From Neurospora intermedia (lineage: Eukaryota; Ascomycota; Sordariomycetes; Sordariales; Sordariaceae), in the NCBI GenBank assembly GCA_037102815.1, contig BTPP01000013.1, forward strand, positions 372,001-436,000: 64,000 nt of DNA, written 5' to 3'. Positions 10,091-20,726 of the stretch are shown in pieces. The notes beneath the pieces are model-generated. The model was given only the letters and a program-made list of their open reading frames with translations. It was not told where the DNA came from and did not search any database. Position numbers and translations under genes: made by a program. The number at the start of each line of letters is the position of its first letter. The stretch's first letter is position 1.

Positions 10091-11342
10091 ATGCGGTCCA
10101 CTCTTGTCACCGGCCTCATCGCCGGCCTACTCTCCCAACAAGCCGCCGCCCATGCCACCTTCCAAGCCCTTTGGGTCGACGGTGCCGATTATGGCTCGCA
10201 ATGCGCTCGCGTCCCTCCTTCCAACTCCCCCGTCACTGATGTGACTAGCAATGCCATGAGGTGTAACGCGGGAACTTCGCCCGTTGCGAAGAAGTGCCCT
10301 GTCAAGGCGGGAAGTACGGTCACTGTTGAGATGCACCAGGTATGCTGCCATTCTCCTGCTCTCGTCAACCGCCGGCTTCGCCCCTGAGAGTCTTTCATGC
10401 GGAGCTGGTTCTCAAGAGCTACCCGCTTTTCCCTCCCTCTCTCCTCTTTGCTCTTCCCTCCGCCCCCCCTTTCCACCCCGCCTGTTCATGTTCGCCTCAG
10501 TCATACCCTCCCGCACCAATGCTAACCTATAAACAGCAAGCAAACGACCGCTCCTGTTCCTCCGAAGCCATCGGTGGCGCTCACTACGGTCCCGTCCTTG
10601 TGTACATGTCCAAGGTCTCCGACGCCGCCTCCGCCGACGGTTCCTCCGGCTGGTTCAAGATCTTTGAGGACACCTGGGCCAAGAAGCCCTCCAGCTCCTC
10701 GGGCGACGATGATTTCTGGGGCGTCAAAGACCTCAACTCGTGCTGCGGCAAGATGCAGGTCAAGATCCCCTCGGACATCCCCGCGGGTGACTATCTCCTC
10801 CGTGCCGAGGTTATCGCGCTCCATACCGCCGCAAGCGCGGGAGGTGCCCAGTTGTACATGACCTGCTACCAGATTTCCGTTACCGGTGGTGGCTCCGCTA
10901 CCCCGGCGACTGTCAGCTTTCCTGGTGCCTACAAGAGCTCCGACCCTGGTATCCTCGTTGACATCCACAGTGCCATGAGCACCTACGTCGCCCCCGGACC
11001 GGCTGTGTACTCGGGCGGAAGCTCCAAGAAGGCTGGAAGCGGCTGCGTGGGCTGCGAGTCTACTTGCAAGGTCGGCTCCGGCCCAACTGGAACTGCTTCT
11101 GCCGTCCCTGTTGCAAGCACGTCGGCGGCTGCTGGTGGCGGAGGCGGTGGTGGGAGCGGTGGCTGCAGCGTTGCAAAGTATCAGCAGTGTGGTGGAACCG
11201 GCTATACCGGGTGCACATCCTGCGCTGTGAGTGTCCTCTTGTTCAATGATCGAGTTGGGAGTTGGCTTGCTAACGTGACTTTATCTAGTCCGGATCCACC
11301 TGCAGCGCTGTCTCGCCTCCTTATTACTACCAGTGTGTCTAA
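10091..11342 (+). CDS. gh61-5: AA9 (formerly GH61) lytic polysaccharide monooxygenase with C-terminal CBM1
   Basis: Secreted copper enzyme that oxidatively cleaves cellulose. Three exons (10091-10339, 10537-11226, 11289-11342) give 330 residues. Both introns have good donors (GTATGC, GTGAGT) and GCTAAC branch sites. The signal peptide MRSTLVTGLIAGLLSQQAAA is followed by His21 (codon at 10151), which becomes the N-terminal copper-brace residue. The second His is in IGGAHYGPVLVY, and the axial Tyr is in QLYMTCYQI. A Ser/Gly-rich linker (about residues 245-290) leads to a CBM1 with CSVAKYQQCGGTGYTGCTSC; the last exon supplies the aromatic-rich CBM1 end. The family assignment is certain. The symbol rests on recall that the N. 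crassa gene near erg-3 is gh61-5 (LPMO9E). Confidence 0.95.
10340..10536 (+). other. gh61-5: LPMO intron 1
   Basis: This 197-bp intron has a GTATGC donor, a GCTAAC branch site at 10521 and an AACAG acceptor. It is phase 0 between ...MHQ and QANDRS. A frame remains open through most of it, so naive ORF calling would miss the splice. Confidence 0.9.
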
Positions 11343-11641
11343 ACACCGCGCTCAATTACCGACACGATGGGGATCCCTTGGCAGGTTCTGACGAACGAGC
11401 GACAAACGGGATGTCGAAGTTCATCGCTTCGCAACAAACATATTTCGCTGTACATAAGTTATCTGGGTTTGGGTCTTGGTCTATTGATGGCTGGGTCTGA
11501 AGTTGTACATATCCTGAATGAGAGTCGTCGAGACTTCACACTCATGTTCAAGCATCAACGCGCTTTTGATATGTATGCTTAGAGGTAAGCTGCGAGCCTG
11601 GTTTGGGGTAGCTCACGTCAAGTTGTACGGTTATGCCTCTA

Positions 11642-12235
11642 CCGTAGTGGGAAAATCTGTTTCCAGACATGCGTTGTGGCTATTGGACAATAACCACAAT
11701 CAATGTTTAAAAGACAATGCATGTTTCTGATAGTGGGTAAGCGCTGTAATATAGTAGTAGGTAGTGTCCTTGGTTTCAGGGCCGGGTCGGGTCCGAATTT
11801 CGAAATTTCTCAAAGTCTCAAAGTCTTACCTTCCCCCAATGCTTGACGTCTTCTTTATTAACGGAAAGAACCAGCTATTTCTTCCAGATACAACCAAATG
11901 GCTTAGTGGCCAAGTGGTTATTGAAATAGTTCTTCATTTCTATTCTTGCTCGTGACCTTTGTTCGATTCCTATTCGTAACCAAATTTTTGTGAAGCTAGG
12001 GTACCTATTCCGGAAGATTGTCCAAATTCTGATGCCGGCCTTTAACTTAGTATTGAAGGCTACTATAAAAGACTACTGAAGTATAGAAGGTTGAACCCTA
12101 TACTTTTGACTTCTAGGGGCTTGCGAGACAATCAATGTTTGACAGACAATCAATGTTTGGAAAACAGTTCTTGTTTTCTTTACACGTATTGTCTGCTAGC
12201 CAATGCTTGTTCAGAGCCCGGGTTTCCCGCTTCGG
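11642..12235 (+). mobile_element. 594-bp inverted-repeat element, copy 1 (TA target duplication, tRNA-like core)
   Basis: Non-autonomous element bounded by imperfect terminal inverted repeats (CCGTAGTGGGAAA at the left, complement CCGAAGCGGGAAA at the right) and a TA dinucleotide on each side, as for Tc1/mariner-type insertions. A second copy in opposite orientation lies at 33829-34421. The ends carry repeated ACAATCAATGTTT-like motifs. The middle has RNA polymerase III-type boxes: A box TGGCTTAGTGG at 11899 and B box GTTCGATTC at 11961. It encodes no protein. Differences between the copies are largely C/T and G/A, which fits mild RIP. Confidence 0.8.
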
Positions 12236-12509
12236 TAGGAATAGTGCGTTCACAAGTGGCATCAATGGGCTGAATCGGTTTGGGCTGCAACTGCGCCATT
12301 CTCCCCTACATTCACCACATCCTCTTCCTAATATTCCGCAAGCACCCTTCAACGTTTTGCCCTTTGTTTCCGCCTTCAGATTCCTCTTCGGTTACCCCTT
12401 GTTGTTTCTATCCCTCCTTGTCGTTTCTTCTTGGTGTTGTTCCTTCTTGGTAGAGGTATTAATCCCTTCCCATCCTTTCCCATCTGCTCACCCTTCCCAA
12501 GACCTTCTC

Positions 12510-12788
12510 CTACCTGTGGTAGTACCACCTATCTCCGCTTGTCTCTCCCACCCTTTGACACGCCGGGCAATACTCGTCGCTAGTCCTCCCATCGAGATAG
12601 GGATCATGACGCCATCTAGAGCGGATACAGGGAGGGCGGTTGGTGGGTCCGCACTTGGCGAGGCGCTCCGTGGCTACAAAATACCCACCTCTGGGGTAAA
12701 GTCCGCCATTGCGGCCTTGCCAGCCGCAGTCAGAATGGCAGTTTTCGCCGTTGAGGCAGTACTTGTATGTGTAACCGACGCGGCACAT
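12510..12788 (-). CDS. Small Cys-rich protein, paralogue 1 of three
   Basis: A 92-residue protein without signal peptide or membrane segment. It belongs to a local family of three that share M-C-x(8)-C-x(5)-C-x(4)-G-W, then Tyr31, two Cys near 44-54 and a C-terminal C-x-x-C. Here Cys are at 2, 11, 17, 21, 46, 54, 74 and 77 (MCRVGYTYKYCLNGENC, then DEYCPACQ). The even spacing and final C-x-x-C suggest metal binding or disulphides, but I recognise no known domain. Members are about 25-50% alike by eye, so this is not a recent duplication. The start is the Met directly before the conserved Cys2 in all three. All three genes are on the minus strand. Confidence 0.6.
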   Translation of the reverse strand: MCRVGYTYKYCLNGENCHSDCGWQGRNGGLYPRGGYFVATERLAKCGPTNRPPCIRSRWRHDPYLDGRTSDEYCPACQRVGETSGDRWYYHR

Positions 12789-14071
12789 CCTGGCTCTGTG
12801 TTTGATGCTTGAGGGTTTAGCTGCTAGGTCGACAGGTAGGTAGTTTGGGATCTTTTGTGGTTGACGGAGTGGTTGTCTCGGCGATGAACGTTTAGGGTGA
12901 CGATTACAGATGTCTTTCCGGCTTGAGGATCTTGCGTTCGCTTGCCTGTGTTGTTGCCTTCTGGGTTGGGGTAAGGAAGTAAAACGTGGGTTGTTCTGGC
13001 GAGAATTGAGGGCTTTAAATACGTGGTCTAGGACGTCGACTTTTCATTGTGGACCGTGAAATCGACCAGTCGGTGGTTGTGGTGATGAAGCATCTCATGG
13101 GATTGTGAATGATCTTCGTTGCGTTGGACTGTCGCAGATGAATAGGGTGAAGTTCATGCTAGCTCAAGTATGGGATTATAGCGTTCATCCCAGTGCTTTG
13201 ACAGCACTTTGATGGCTTCACAACCGCGTTACAGCGTGGAGATGGCCCGGCAGGCCACGAAGACAGGTTCAATGATGCTCGGAGCCCGGCGGATGGAAGC
13301 TGAGGTGTTTGATTGATGATCACTGCCAGCTGAGAAACCCGATCATTGTTCGCTTTCACCCGGCTTAGATCAACTATGGTCTACCATGAATCCATCTTGA
13401 AGACACCAGATCCGTGCGAGCCGGAAGGCAGAGTTAAATTCCACTTTGAATGCTATAGCAATTGGACACCCTGAGCAATCTCAGGACCATGTCTAGAGGT
13501 ACGAGCCTTTCATGGAGAAATTCTCCCTTCATATTATGGTCCAGGTATATGTGATTCACAACCAACATGAAGGGCGATCAATTATGAAAATAGAATGATT
13601 TCAGCAACGAGGGTTACCATTAATCGGTACCTCTAGGTACCTAGGTGGTAGGTAATAGCATCGAGAGCAGCAGGTGCCTAGTCTCAAGTCTGCCCATGTG
13701 AGGAAGTTGTCAATCAGATGATAATCACATATAGTGTACCTCTATGGGACTAGAGCTACCTCAACTAGATAGGTAGAGGTACCTATGTTTTGAGGTTTCA
13801 ATGGGCTTGGTTTCATCCTGAGTGGCACTTGTTTTCATCAGCTTGGGAGGAGAGCTGAAGCTCAGCTTGTCAATTTGCACTTCTTTAAAAATTACGAGCG
13901 TGCCTCTTGTTCCGTGAGCCTGTTTTCATGATTTACTATCCTCAGTGTTCTTCCAACGGACTTCCCATATATCTTTTCCATTCCAGTCTTCCCACTGGTC
14001 TTCCTTTTTCCAACCTTCTTCTGACTTTCCGTTCGGGGTACTTTTCTCACCCATGGTCCTCCGCTGCACTT
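12789..14071. other. Intergenic region in the Cys-rich gene island
   Basis: No supported gene. It is dense in AGGTACCT/CTAGAGGTA motifs (13626-13650, 13740-13795). The region upstream of paralogue 1 lies at its left end. Confidence 0.5.
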
Positions 14072-14332
14072 CTAGCGTCTTCTTCTTCTTCCATGGCTCC
14101 TAGAAGCGCTCTCGCACTGAGGACACATGTTGTCACTCTCATTGGTGTCTCCACCGACGTACTCCTGGCCGGAGCAACCGCGGTACCTCAACCCTGAGCA
14201 TTCACGCCTGAGCATGACTTCCCGAGCGTATGGCCTCACGTACGTCTCTCCGGCACGGTTGACCCAGCCGTTATCGGCGACGCAGCTTGCTCCTTGGGAG
14301 CAGAAGTGGAATTTGTACCAGATTTGACACAT
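14072..14332 (-). CDS. Small Cys-rich protein, paralogue 2 of three
   Basis: An 86-residue protein that aligns with the other two without gaps over the first 43 residues. Cys are at 2, 11, 17, 45, 53, 70 and 73. GW at 22-23, Tyr31 and NMCPQCE near the end are shared features. It ends in a run of five arginines (HGRRRRR), which the other copies lack; this could be a basic tail or a shifted end. No signal peptide. The conserved Cys pattern among diverged copies argues that these are or were real proteins. The function is unknown. Confidence 0.6.
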   Translation of the reverse strand: MCQIWYKFHFCSQGASCVADNGWVNRAGETYVRPYAREVMLRRECSGLRYRGCSGQEYVGGDTNESDNMCPQCESASRSHGRRRRR

Positions 14333-15361
14333 CTTGGATTTTTCTGCTTTCTCGGGTTGTTAGTTACCTGTACGCTCTGTGTGTAGACTTCATGTTTGTT
14401 AATGTCTTGATCCTAACCTGTGTGCTTGTCTGCGGTGTTTTAAGTCTTCTAGTTTGGGCTTTCGGGTTTGTTTTAAATGATTTGGGTGGTAGAAGGAAAG
14501 CTTCCATTAGAGCATAAGCTGGAGGCGTTATATACTTACCTACGACTATTAGATTTTTGTAGGTACTCATCACAGTTAATCTGAGAGCGGCTTGTGATTT
14601 TCTCGAAAGTGAATGGTGGTCTACGTGAAGGGACCATGGAAGGGAGGAATTGAAGGTCATTGCAAGTGAATACCTCTAGGTACCTTAATATTCAATCATC
14701 ATCAATTTGATCCCGAATGCTTGCCAAGTGAACGAACACTTTTTGATTCCATTCACCACCTGCATCGAACGTCGATGTTGCAGAGTATTTTTACAGATAA
14801 CTAGAGGTACCTATCATTCTCTTGGATGGATGCTCAGGTTGTAATCTTGGCGACAGAACCTTGCCAAAACATTCGGTAAAATCCTCCTTAGCGGGGTCTC
14901 TTTTTCTTTCTTTTACCGTAGTGAATGGTGGTAAAACAAGGAATTACTCTATTTCGAAGAGCAGGACTGTTCACTGGATTCCGGGCCCTTGATTCGCCCG
15001 CAAACGGATATCCCACTTCACCACGAATTGGTATTCAGTACTTGGGAAAAGAGATAAAGCCTATTGCCATCCAGTTCGTGTGGGAGCTCATGTAATAGTA
15101 CTTTTACGTTGCAAATGGGCGTGAGCTCCAAAAGAGTTGTGAGTGTCCCACCAGGGGCAGGTGCTATGGATTAAACAATCTCGGCCCTTCAGCGGCCCGT
15201 TTACCGGGCTAGCACAAGCGAGTGTTTACACAGAGATGTGCGCGATGAACCTTTAAACTCGAGCTCTTTGATATCTAGATACTGTGGATCCAGGCGCTGT
15301 ATGGAAATCTTACGAGTACAAACACAGCCCTGACGACTGCATTAATGGCAACCTGGGGGTT
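14333..15361. other. Intergenic region upstream of paralogue 2
   Basis: Nothing coding recognised. It contains TACCTCTAGGTACC-type motifs at about 14671 and 14801. Confidence 0.5.
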
Positions 15362-15560
15362 TATATAACCATACTCATATAGTACGGTTGAATGTAAGTA
15401 AACACTATCCATTAAAATAACCGTACACCTCAGAGAAACCGTTCACTTTAGAAAAACCGTTTCAAGCAAATCCCTGGGCTCTAATTGGCTAGCTGGAATC
15501 TGGGAATGGGTGCTCTTGCCTTTTTTTCTACTCTAAACTACCTACCTACCTATACAAGGG

Positions 15561-15613
15561 AGCCTCGTGGCTTCCCAAGGCCTCGTGGCTTCCCGAGACC
15601 TCGTAGCTTCCCA
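15561..15613 (+). repeat. 19-bp tandem repeat (CCTCGTGGCTTCCC unit)
   Basis: Three near-identical units of about 19 bp sit inside the AACCGT-rich element. Confidence 0.8.
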
Positions 15614-15764
15614 AATCCAATCCACCAAGTTCACTACCTTGTATTACTATTACTATCGTTATTATCGTCGTTATCGCCATCGTATAGATTGAGCCTATAT
15701 TTTAGTAATGGAAGTTAGTTAATAAAATTAAATAGGGATGTAGCCGTACGTGGTGATAATAGTC

Positions 15765-15940
15765 TTTGTCGTTGTCGTTATCGTTGTCGTTGTCGTTATC
15801 GTTGTTGTTGTTGTTGTTGTTGTTGTCGTTATCGTTGTCGTTAATAAAAAGGTTGGAGTTGGGAGAGTTGGGGAGTTGATAGAACTTTGGCATTTTGAAC
15901 TCTTTTTCTCTCTACTTCTCTCTCTTTCTTTCTCTCTCTT

Positions 15941-15986
<46 letters not shown>

Positions 15987-16020
15987 TCTCTTTCTCTCTT
16001 CTTCTCTCTCTTTCTTTCCC
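15765..16020. repeat. Microsatellite tracts (GTTGTC/GTTATC and CTCTTT)
   Basis: Low-complexity repeats fill the centre of the AACCGT-rich element. The long open frames across them (poly-Val, poly-Leu/Ser) are artefacts of the repeats. Confidence 0.85.
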
Positions 16021-16511
16021 TCTCCTCCCTTATCCCAAACCTTTTCTTTTCCATCGTCCCTTCCTAATAAGGAAGTCTCATCAACTCAGACTAACGTTTT
16101 GAGTGCAGCCAATCAAAGCCTAGGAATCTACCTACAACGGTTATTCTGAATTGAACGGTTTCGTTGAGGTGTACGGTTATTTTGAGGGCTACGGATATCG
16201 CCGTTCTGTAACGGTTTTTTCCATAGCACGGTTTTCTAGCTCACCAGATTTCCAATAATGTGCCTTCCACACCAACTGTGAATTTGACCCTCATCTTTCC
16301 CTCCGTCCGCTGATTCCTTCCGTAGAGGTACGTTGGAAGATTTCAACAATCATTCCAAACCCCTCCCATGACTCAAGTGTCATTTCATGTCGAATTCGTT
16401 CACCGCTTTGGTCCTTAATTTCCTTTTAAATGTTTTGTTGGTAGAGGTAAAGACGAGGAATCAAAGGCAGGTAGGTAGTAGGCCTGCGAGTGGTTCAGGC
16501 GGCTTTGAGCT

Positions 16512-17402
16512 TTACCAGAGTTGGCAAATAAGGCAAGTCTCCTCACTGGTCTTGGTTTCGGAGCCAGGTCCCAAAGACCTTCTTTGGCGGCAGTCATAGC
16601 CGCGCTCAAAGTTGGAGCAACGACGAATGCGCACGAACTGTGCGTAGGACTTGGCGTAGGACTGGCCCTGACTATTGACCCAGCCGTAGCCCCCGCGGCA
16701 GCGGGGACCTTGGGCGCAGTACTTGTATTCAGGGCGTGTTCGTTACCGCAGTAAAAAGTTAGAGGGTATTCAGATTTGCAGAGTTCGGGTCGTAGTAAGC
16801 ATACTAGCTACTGAACTGCGCAGTGTTCGGTAATTCTCAGTAAAAAATGCTTAATTTTCATGCAGGTCGCTGCAACCACCTGCAACCACCTGCACTTTCT
16901 CCAAATCGTCGATTTGGCCAATCAGAAGGCTAGAATCTCCTTAATTCTTAACCGATTTCCTTATTGCACTACGGCTCGATTTTGAGCCGTAGTGTAGTAA
17001 GGAATGTAGTTGAGAACCACCTATAGCGCTTCACCCCTATAATATAGGGGGTTACCGTCGCAAAGCTTGAAAAAAAAAAAAAAAATTTCCTAAAGACGGT
17101 AAATGAGGCTATTCCCAATTGAAAGCTACCATTTGGACTATACAGTATTTTACACTGTGAATATACTATGGTTGTTGTAGAAGGGAAGAATTAAAGAGAT
17201 GACTATAGGGGGTAGCCTTAGTTATATACTTACCTTACTTCTAGAGGTCCCGAATATAGCTCAGTAAGAGTCGTGGTCTTGGCGTGCCTTAACCTTGCAT
17301 TACTATACAGAAGTGCAGCTGTAGAATCTGCACAGTAATACAATATCAGGGCTAACTTTTTACTGTGGTAACGAACACGCCCTCAGTGTAAGTGTAGCAC
17401 AT
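16512..17402 (-). pseudogene. Small Cys-rich protein, paralogue 3, split by a transposon
   Basis: Reads ATG TGC TAC ACT TAC ACT GA at 17402-17383, then is interrupted by the 651-bp element at 16732-17382. It resumes at 16731 with EYKYCAQGPRC and runs to a TAA at 16512-16514. Ignoring the insert and one copy of its 3-bp target duplication, the frame is intact for 78 residues. Cys are at 2, 11, 17, 44, 53, 72 and 75, with GW at 22-23 and Tyr31, exactly as in the two neighbours. Read into the element, the frame meets a TAG after 10 more codons, so the gene as it stands cannot make the family protein. The insertion at codon 7 is direct evidence; loss of function is inference. Confidence 0.75.
16732..17382. 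mobile_element. 651-bp PIF/Harbinger-like MITE inserted in paralogue 3
   Basis: Terminal inverted repeats of about 30 bp with one mismatch begin GGGCGTGTTCGTTACC. They are flanked by a 3-bp TCA duplication (16729-16731 and 17383-17385). A GGG...TGTT start and 3-bp duplications are typical of PIF/Harbinger MITEs. The interior is AT-rich, has an inverted repeat around 16969-16992 (CACTACGGCTCGATTTTGAG, then CCGTAGTG), a run of about 15 A at about 17069, and no transposase. Confidence 0.8.
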
Positions 17403-19153
17403 ACTGGCGCTCTGTGACGGCGAGCATGTTAGGTACCTCTATCATCTGGCCGTTTAGTTGTGGTTGGGTGATTTCGCACTTACGTTTGCCTTGGTACCTC
17501 TAGGTATAGGTAAAATGGGGATTGTTGGGTTTCCGACGTTTGGTGTGACAATGAGAAAGAACTCACCGATGGAGGGTTTTATGCTGCAGCGGCGCCACTG
17601 TCGAATATTGAAACCTTAAAAGTTTTCACACGGGAAGTAACTAAGTCAGTGCCAAAGAAACGAAATGCCCGTGAATCACCTGGGTTGTGAATGGTATGGC
17701 GCGGATGGTGAAGGCCACTAAGAGACGACGGTAGGCTCTAGAGACCTGTAAGCACAATTGATCCTCCACTACAGGTAAACTGCATTTTTGTGATTCATTC
17801 ACTGGAGCTGGACTGTAAGAACCTTCCGCATCAACCTTCTTCTCCATCTGCCTGAATCTCATCCCAGGATCAAAGAACATCTTCACCTTTTGAACGGCAA
17901 CCGCGATCTTCTTGAAAGAGGTAGGTAGAGGTATCGATCGGTCCTCCATACGCCTGGGGCGTCATTTCACTCCATTCTAGTTTCCTTACAAGATCAGCAT
18001 CCAATCCCCTCATCCTTTAGCCTCCCAGACTCACTGGGTTTACTCACTTATTGGTTCACATGTACTATAATCTTCCATAATCGGCCTCCAATGCCTAAAC
18101 CTGAAGGTTCACGTCGGCGGTTCATTAAGGACTTCTAGCACCTCCCATACAAATGTTGGCATCGTCCGCCCAACCGTCTGGTGGTTCGCGTCAAAGCTCA
18201 AATGAAACAGACAGTCGAACTCGTTGTGTCAATTCAATGATGGCGTCGGGTTGTAGATACTCACTGGGAGTATGTGCTCTCAGGTTTGCTGTGGCGCGCT
18301 GTCCACGGGGAAGTTGCACAGGAGGCGTTAATGGTGCGCCAGTCCAACAGCGAGATTTTGTAGAAGGCTTTAATCTCCCGGTTCTTGATTAGTCGGGCTC
18401 GGCCGTGCCGGCAGGAGTCAAACATTCTTCAAGTTGACACTCTCGTGGAAGGAAAAGCGGGGCCAGTTTGAGGTCTCACTTCAACCGGAGATATCTGGGT
18501 TATTATGCCTTCTGCGGTCATCAATGATTCGAAGTCGCATGGAAGTTGTCCAAATTGCCCGTGCCCATTGTACATCGGAACATCGGAAGAGGCATTATGT
18601 TCATGCGTGCCTAGGACAGAAATCTTGTCAGAGAATGAGATGAAGGTCGAATGGTCAAAGAAATACTCGAGATATGTTGTGAAACACGAATATTCTGTCA
18701 TGAAGAATGAATTTAAAGTTCGCAAATCATGGTTACAAAACGTACCAGCTTGAAGAATGAGCGTCTGATGACGTGTTGGAGAGTGCGCCACACTGCACCA
18801 GCCACCCCCTGAGCGCCACATCTCAGACGTTGACCATGCTTCATGGCAAAACCACCACCATCACTTTGGTATGTCAACGAAGCAAGCAGGATCCAAGATG
18901 GCATTTAAACACAGTACGAAAATTCTTCCAAGCCCCTGAACTATCTGTGAAAACAATTCAAGTTTGACTTTAAGTCATAATCATGTAGACGATAAGGACG
19001 GGGAACAAACCACTATGACCAGCACGCAAACATGTCCAGTCCTGGGAAACCCCGAATCCAACAGAACTCAAACGAAGGGAAGCATGCAACACAATGAACA
19101 AAACCACTCCCCTACCACTTTCCACAAGGATTTGAAGGTGACTACCTCTCGAA
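17403..19153. other. Intergenic region between the Cys-rich island and the reductase gene
   Basis: 1.75 kb with several open frames, none with coding bias or recognisable domains. TAGGTACC-type motifs lie at 17431 and 17491. Confidence 0.45.
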
Positions 19154-20726
19154 CTACAACTCAACAATAAACTTCATCCCACCGCTGCTCTCTCTCAATT
19201 CCGCCAATCCCGGCGCGATGCTCTCCAGCCCCTGGCCCACAACTTTGACTCCTCCCGGGTGCGGAAACACGAACTTTCCTGATTCAATCAGCGCCGGTAA
19301 CTCTTGAAGTGCGCGCTCACCATCAGGTTGATCCAAAATCATTCTTGAGAAGATCAGCGTCGCCTTGATACCGACGTCAGTAGGTACAGCCACTTTTCGA
19401 CCTGTAGCCACTTCGGCGTACAGCTTGGGTCCATCTTCGCGAAAAACGCCCCAAAGTGGCATGGCCTTCAAGTTTTTCTCATCCTTGACAGTGGTATTTG
19501 AGTCCAGATCATTCGTGATGGTGGTCTCGTCTGTGTCAGTCGACGATGGGAGAGGGGGACCAGATGGTGTAAAGGGACCATCATCAAGGCAAGCAGCCCC
19601 CGAAACGCAATCGAGGATGGCATCCACTCCCTTTCCTTCAGTGAGGCAATGGACCTTCTCGATAAGACCTTTGAACTCGCCACGTAAATGGGCAGTGGCT
19701 CCGCGCTCACGGAGTTCACGGTTGTACTTCTCGGTGTTGGTGGCAGCGATGATGACAGCTTTGGGGCCTAGCGCCATGCGCAGGAGCTGAATGGCAGAAC
19801 TGCCAACTCCTGAGGAACCGCCTAGGACAAGAACGGATTTGACGCCGGATTCGTCGGCAGGGTGGTCCTTCAGTTCATCCGCGCTGGGATCCTTGGGTGA
19901 AGTCGTATCGATTGTCGGAGACTCAAGATTCAAGAGCGATGCGCTGCCTTGGCGGGCAGACTCGCTGTTCGCCAAGAAAGGCAGCCGAATACCCAACCCG
20001 CAGACGATCGCTGAGCAAGCCGTCATGTAAGCAAGTCTGCATCTCATTAGCACTTTGTTGTTACATCAATAGGAAGCGGGAAGAAACATGAACTCACGGG
20101 ACACCAGCTGCCCACTGAAAAGGCCAACTTGCCGGCTTCCTGGTAGCCCAACTCTTGTGCACACACGTCACATCCTGGAAGCCACCAGATCTTCCAAGCC
20201 AAAACCCTTTCTTCTCCAGTTTGCTGTCTGCCTTTAGGACCTCTCTCACCATCACTTCAGCAAGGTTTTTGCTCGCCTCCATTTCGCCTGCACCACTTAT
20301 CCCATCATCACCTTTTTCACCAGATCCATGTTCCTCAGGTCCCTCCTTCTCAGGTGGTCCTCTCCTCATGCCGACCGGCCCGCTCAGCCCAAACACTGCC
20401 TGACCAACCCTTAGCTCATTCTCCTGCACATTCATTCCCACCAACTCAACAACACCCGCAATTTCAAATCCCAGGATTTCTGGCCATTTCTTGACCATGG
20501 TTTCATGCTCCAAGCTTTTCCAGTCGATATGGTTCAGACCGACGGCACGGATACGAATGCAAACATCGTTACGGCCCGGGACGGGGTACGGATCATCGCG
20601 CGAGATCTGAAGACTGGATGTGTAAGGAGGGCCGTTGGGGCAAGGCTCAACGGCCACAAGACGAGAGATGAGTTGCTTTTGTTGTGTGGATGGGACATCG
20701 GTGGCGATGGAGGGCGGAGAATTCAT
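19154..20726 (-). CDS. Medium-chain dehydrogenase/reductase (quinone oxidoreductase/enoyl reductase-like)
   Basis: Two exons, 20098-20726 and 19154-20036, give 503 residues. The 61-bp intron has a GTGAGT donor, a GCTAATG branch-like site and a GCAG acceptor. The N-terminus has a GroES-like fold with RIRAVGLNHIDWKSLEHE and LGFEIAGVVELVG. The Rossmann domain has SVLVLGGSSGVGSSAIQLLR, the NADP(H)-binding glycine-rich loop, then VDAILDCVSG and a C-terminal GGVKVVGQGLESIAPGL. The structural-zinc Cys set of true alcohol dehydrogenases is missing, which points to the zinc-independent quinone/enoyl reductase branch. Two acidic low-complexity inserts make it longer than the usual 330-360 residues. The substrate is unknown. 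No secondary-metabolite genes are adjacent. Confidence 0.88.

Larger units (their letters stand above)
15414..16183. mobile_element. AACCGT-rich inverted-repeat element with microsatellite core
   Basis: Two 77-bp arms (15414-15490 and 16107-16183) are imperfect inverted copies of each other, both beginning AAAATAACCGTACACCTCA when read inward. Each arm repeats AACCGT. More AACCGT copies continue outward on both sides (about 15365 and 16234), so the true ends may be up to 50 bp further out. Target duplications could not be fixed. The interior is not protein coding. It holds a 19-bp tandem repeat at about 15561-15613, a GTTGTCGTTATC repeat at about 15765-15845 and a CTCTCTTT repeat at about 15900-16015. 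Confidence 0.65.

Noticed and set aside
15728-16067. Open frames of poly-Leu, poly-Val or Arg/Glu/Lys repeats
   Set aside because: Produced by microsatellites inside the AACCGT-rich element.
18429-18821. 130-codon minus-strand open frame between the Cys-rich island and the reductase
   Set aside because: Does not carry the Cys pattern of the neighbouring family and has no other support.
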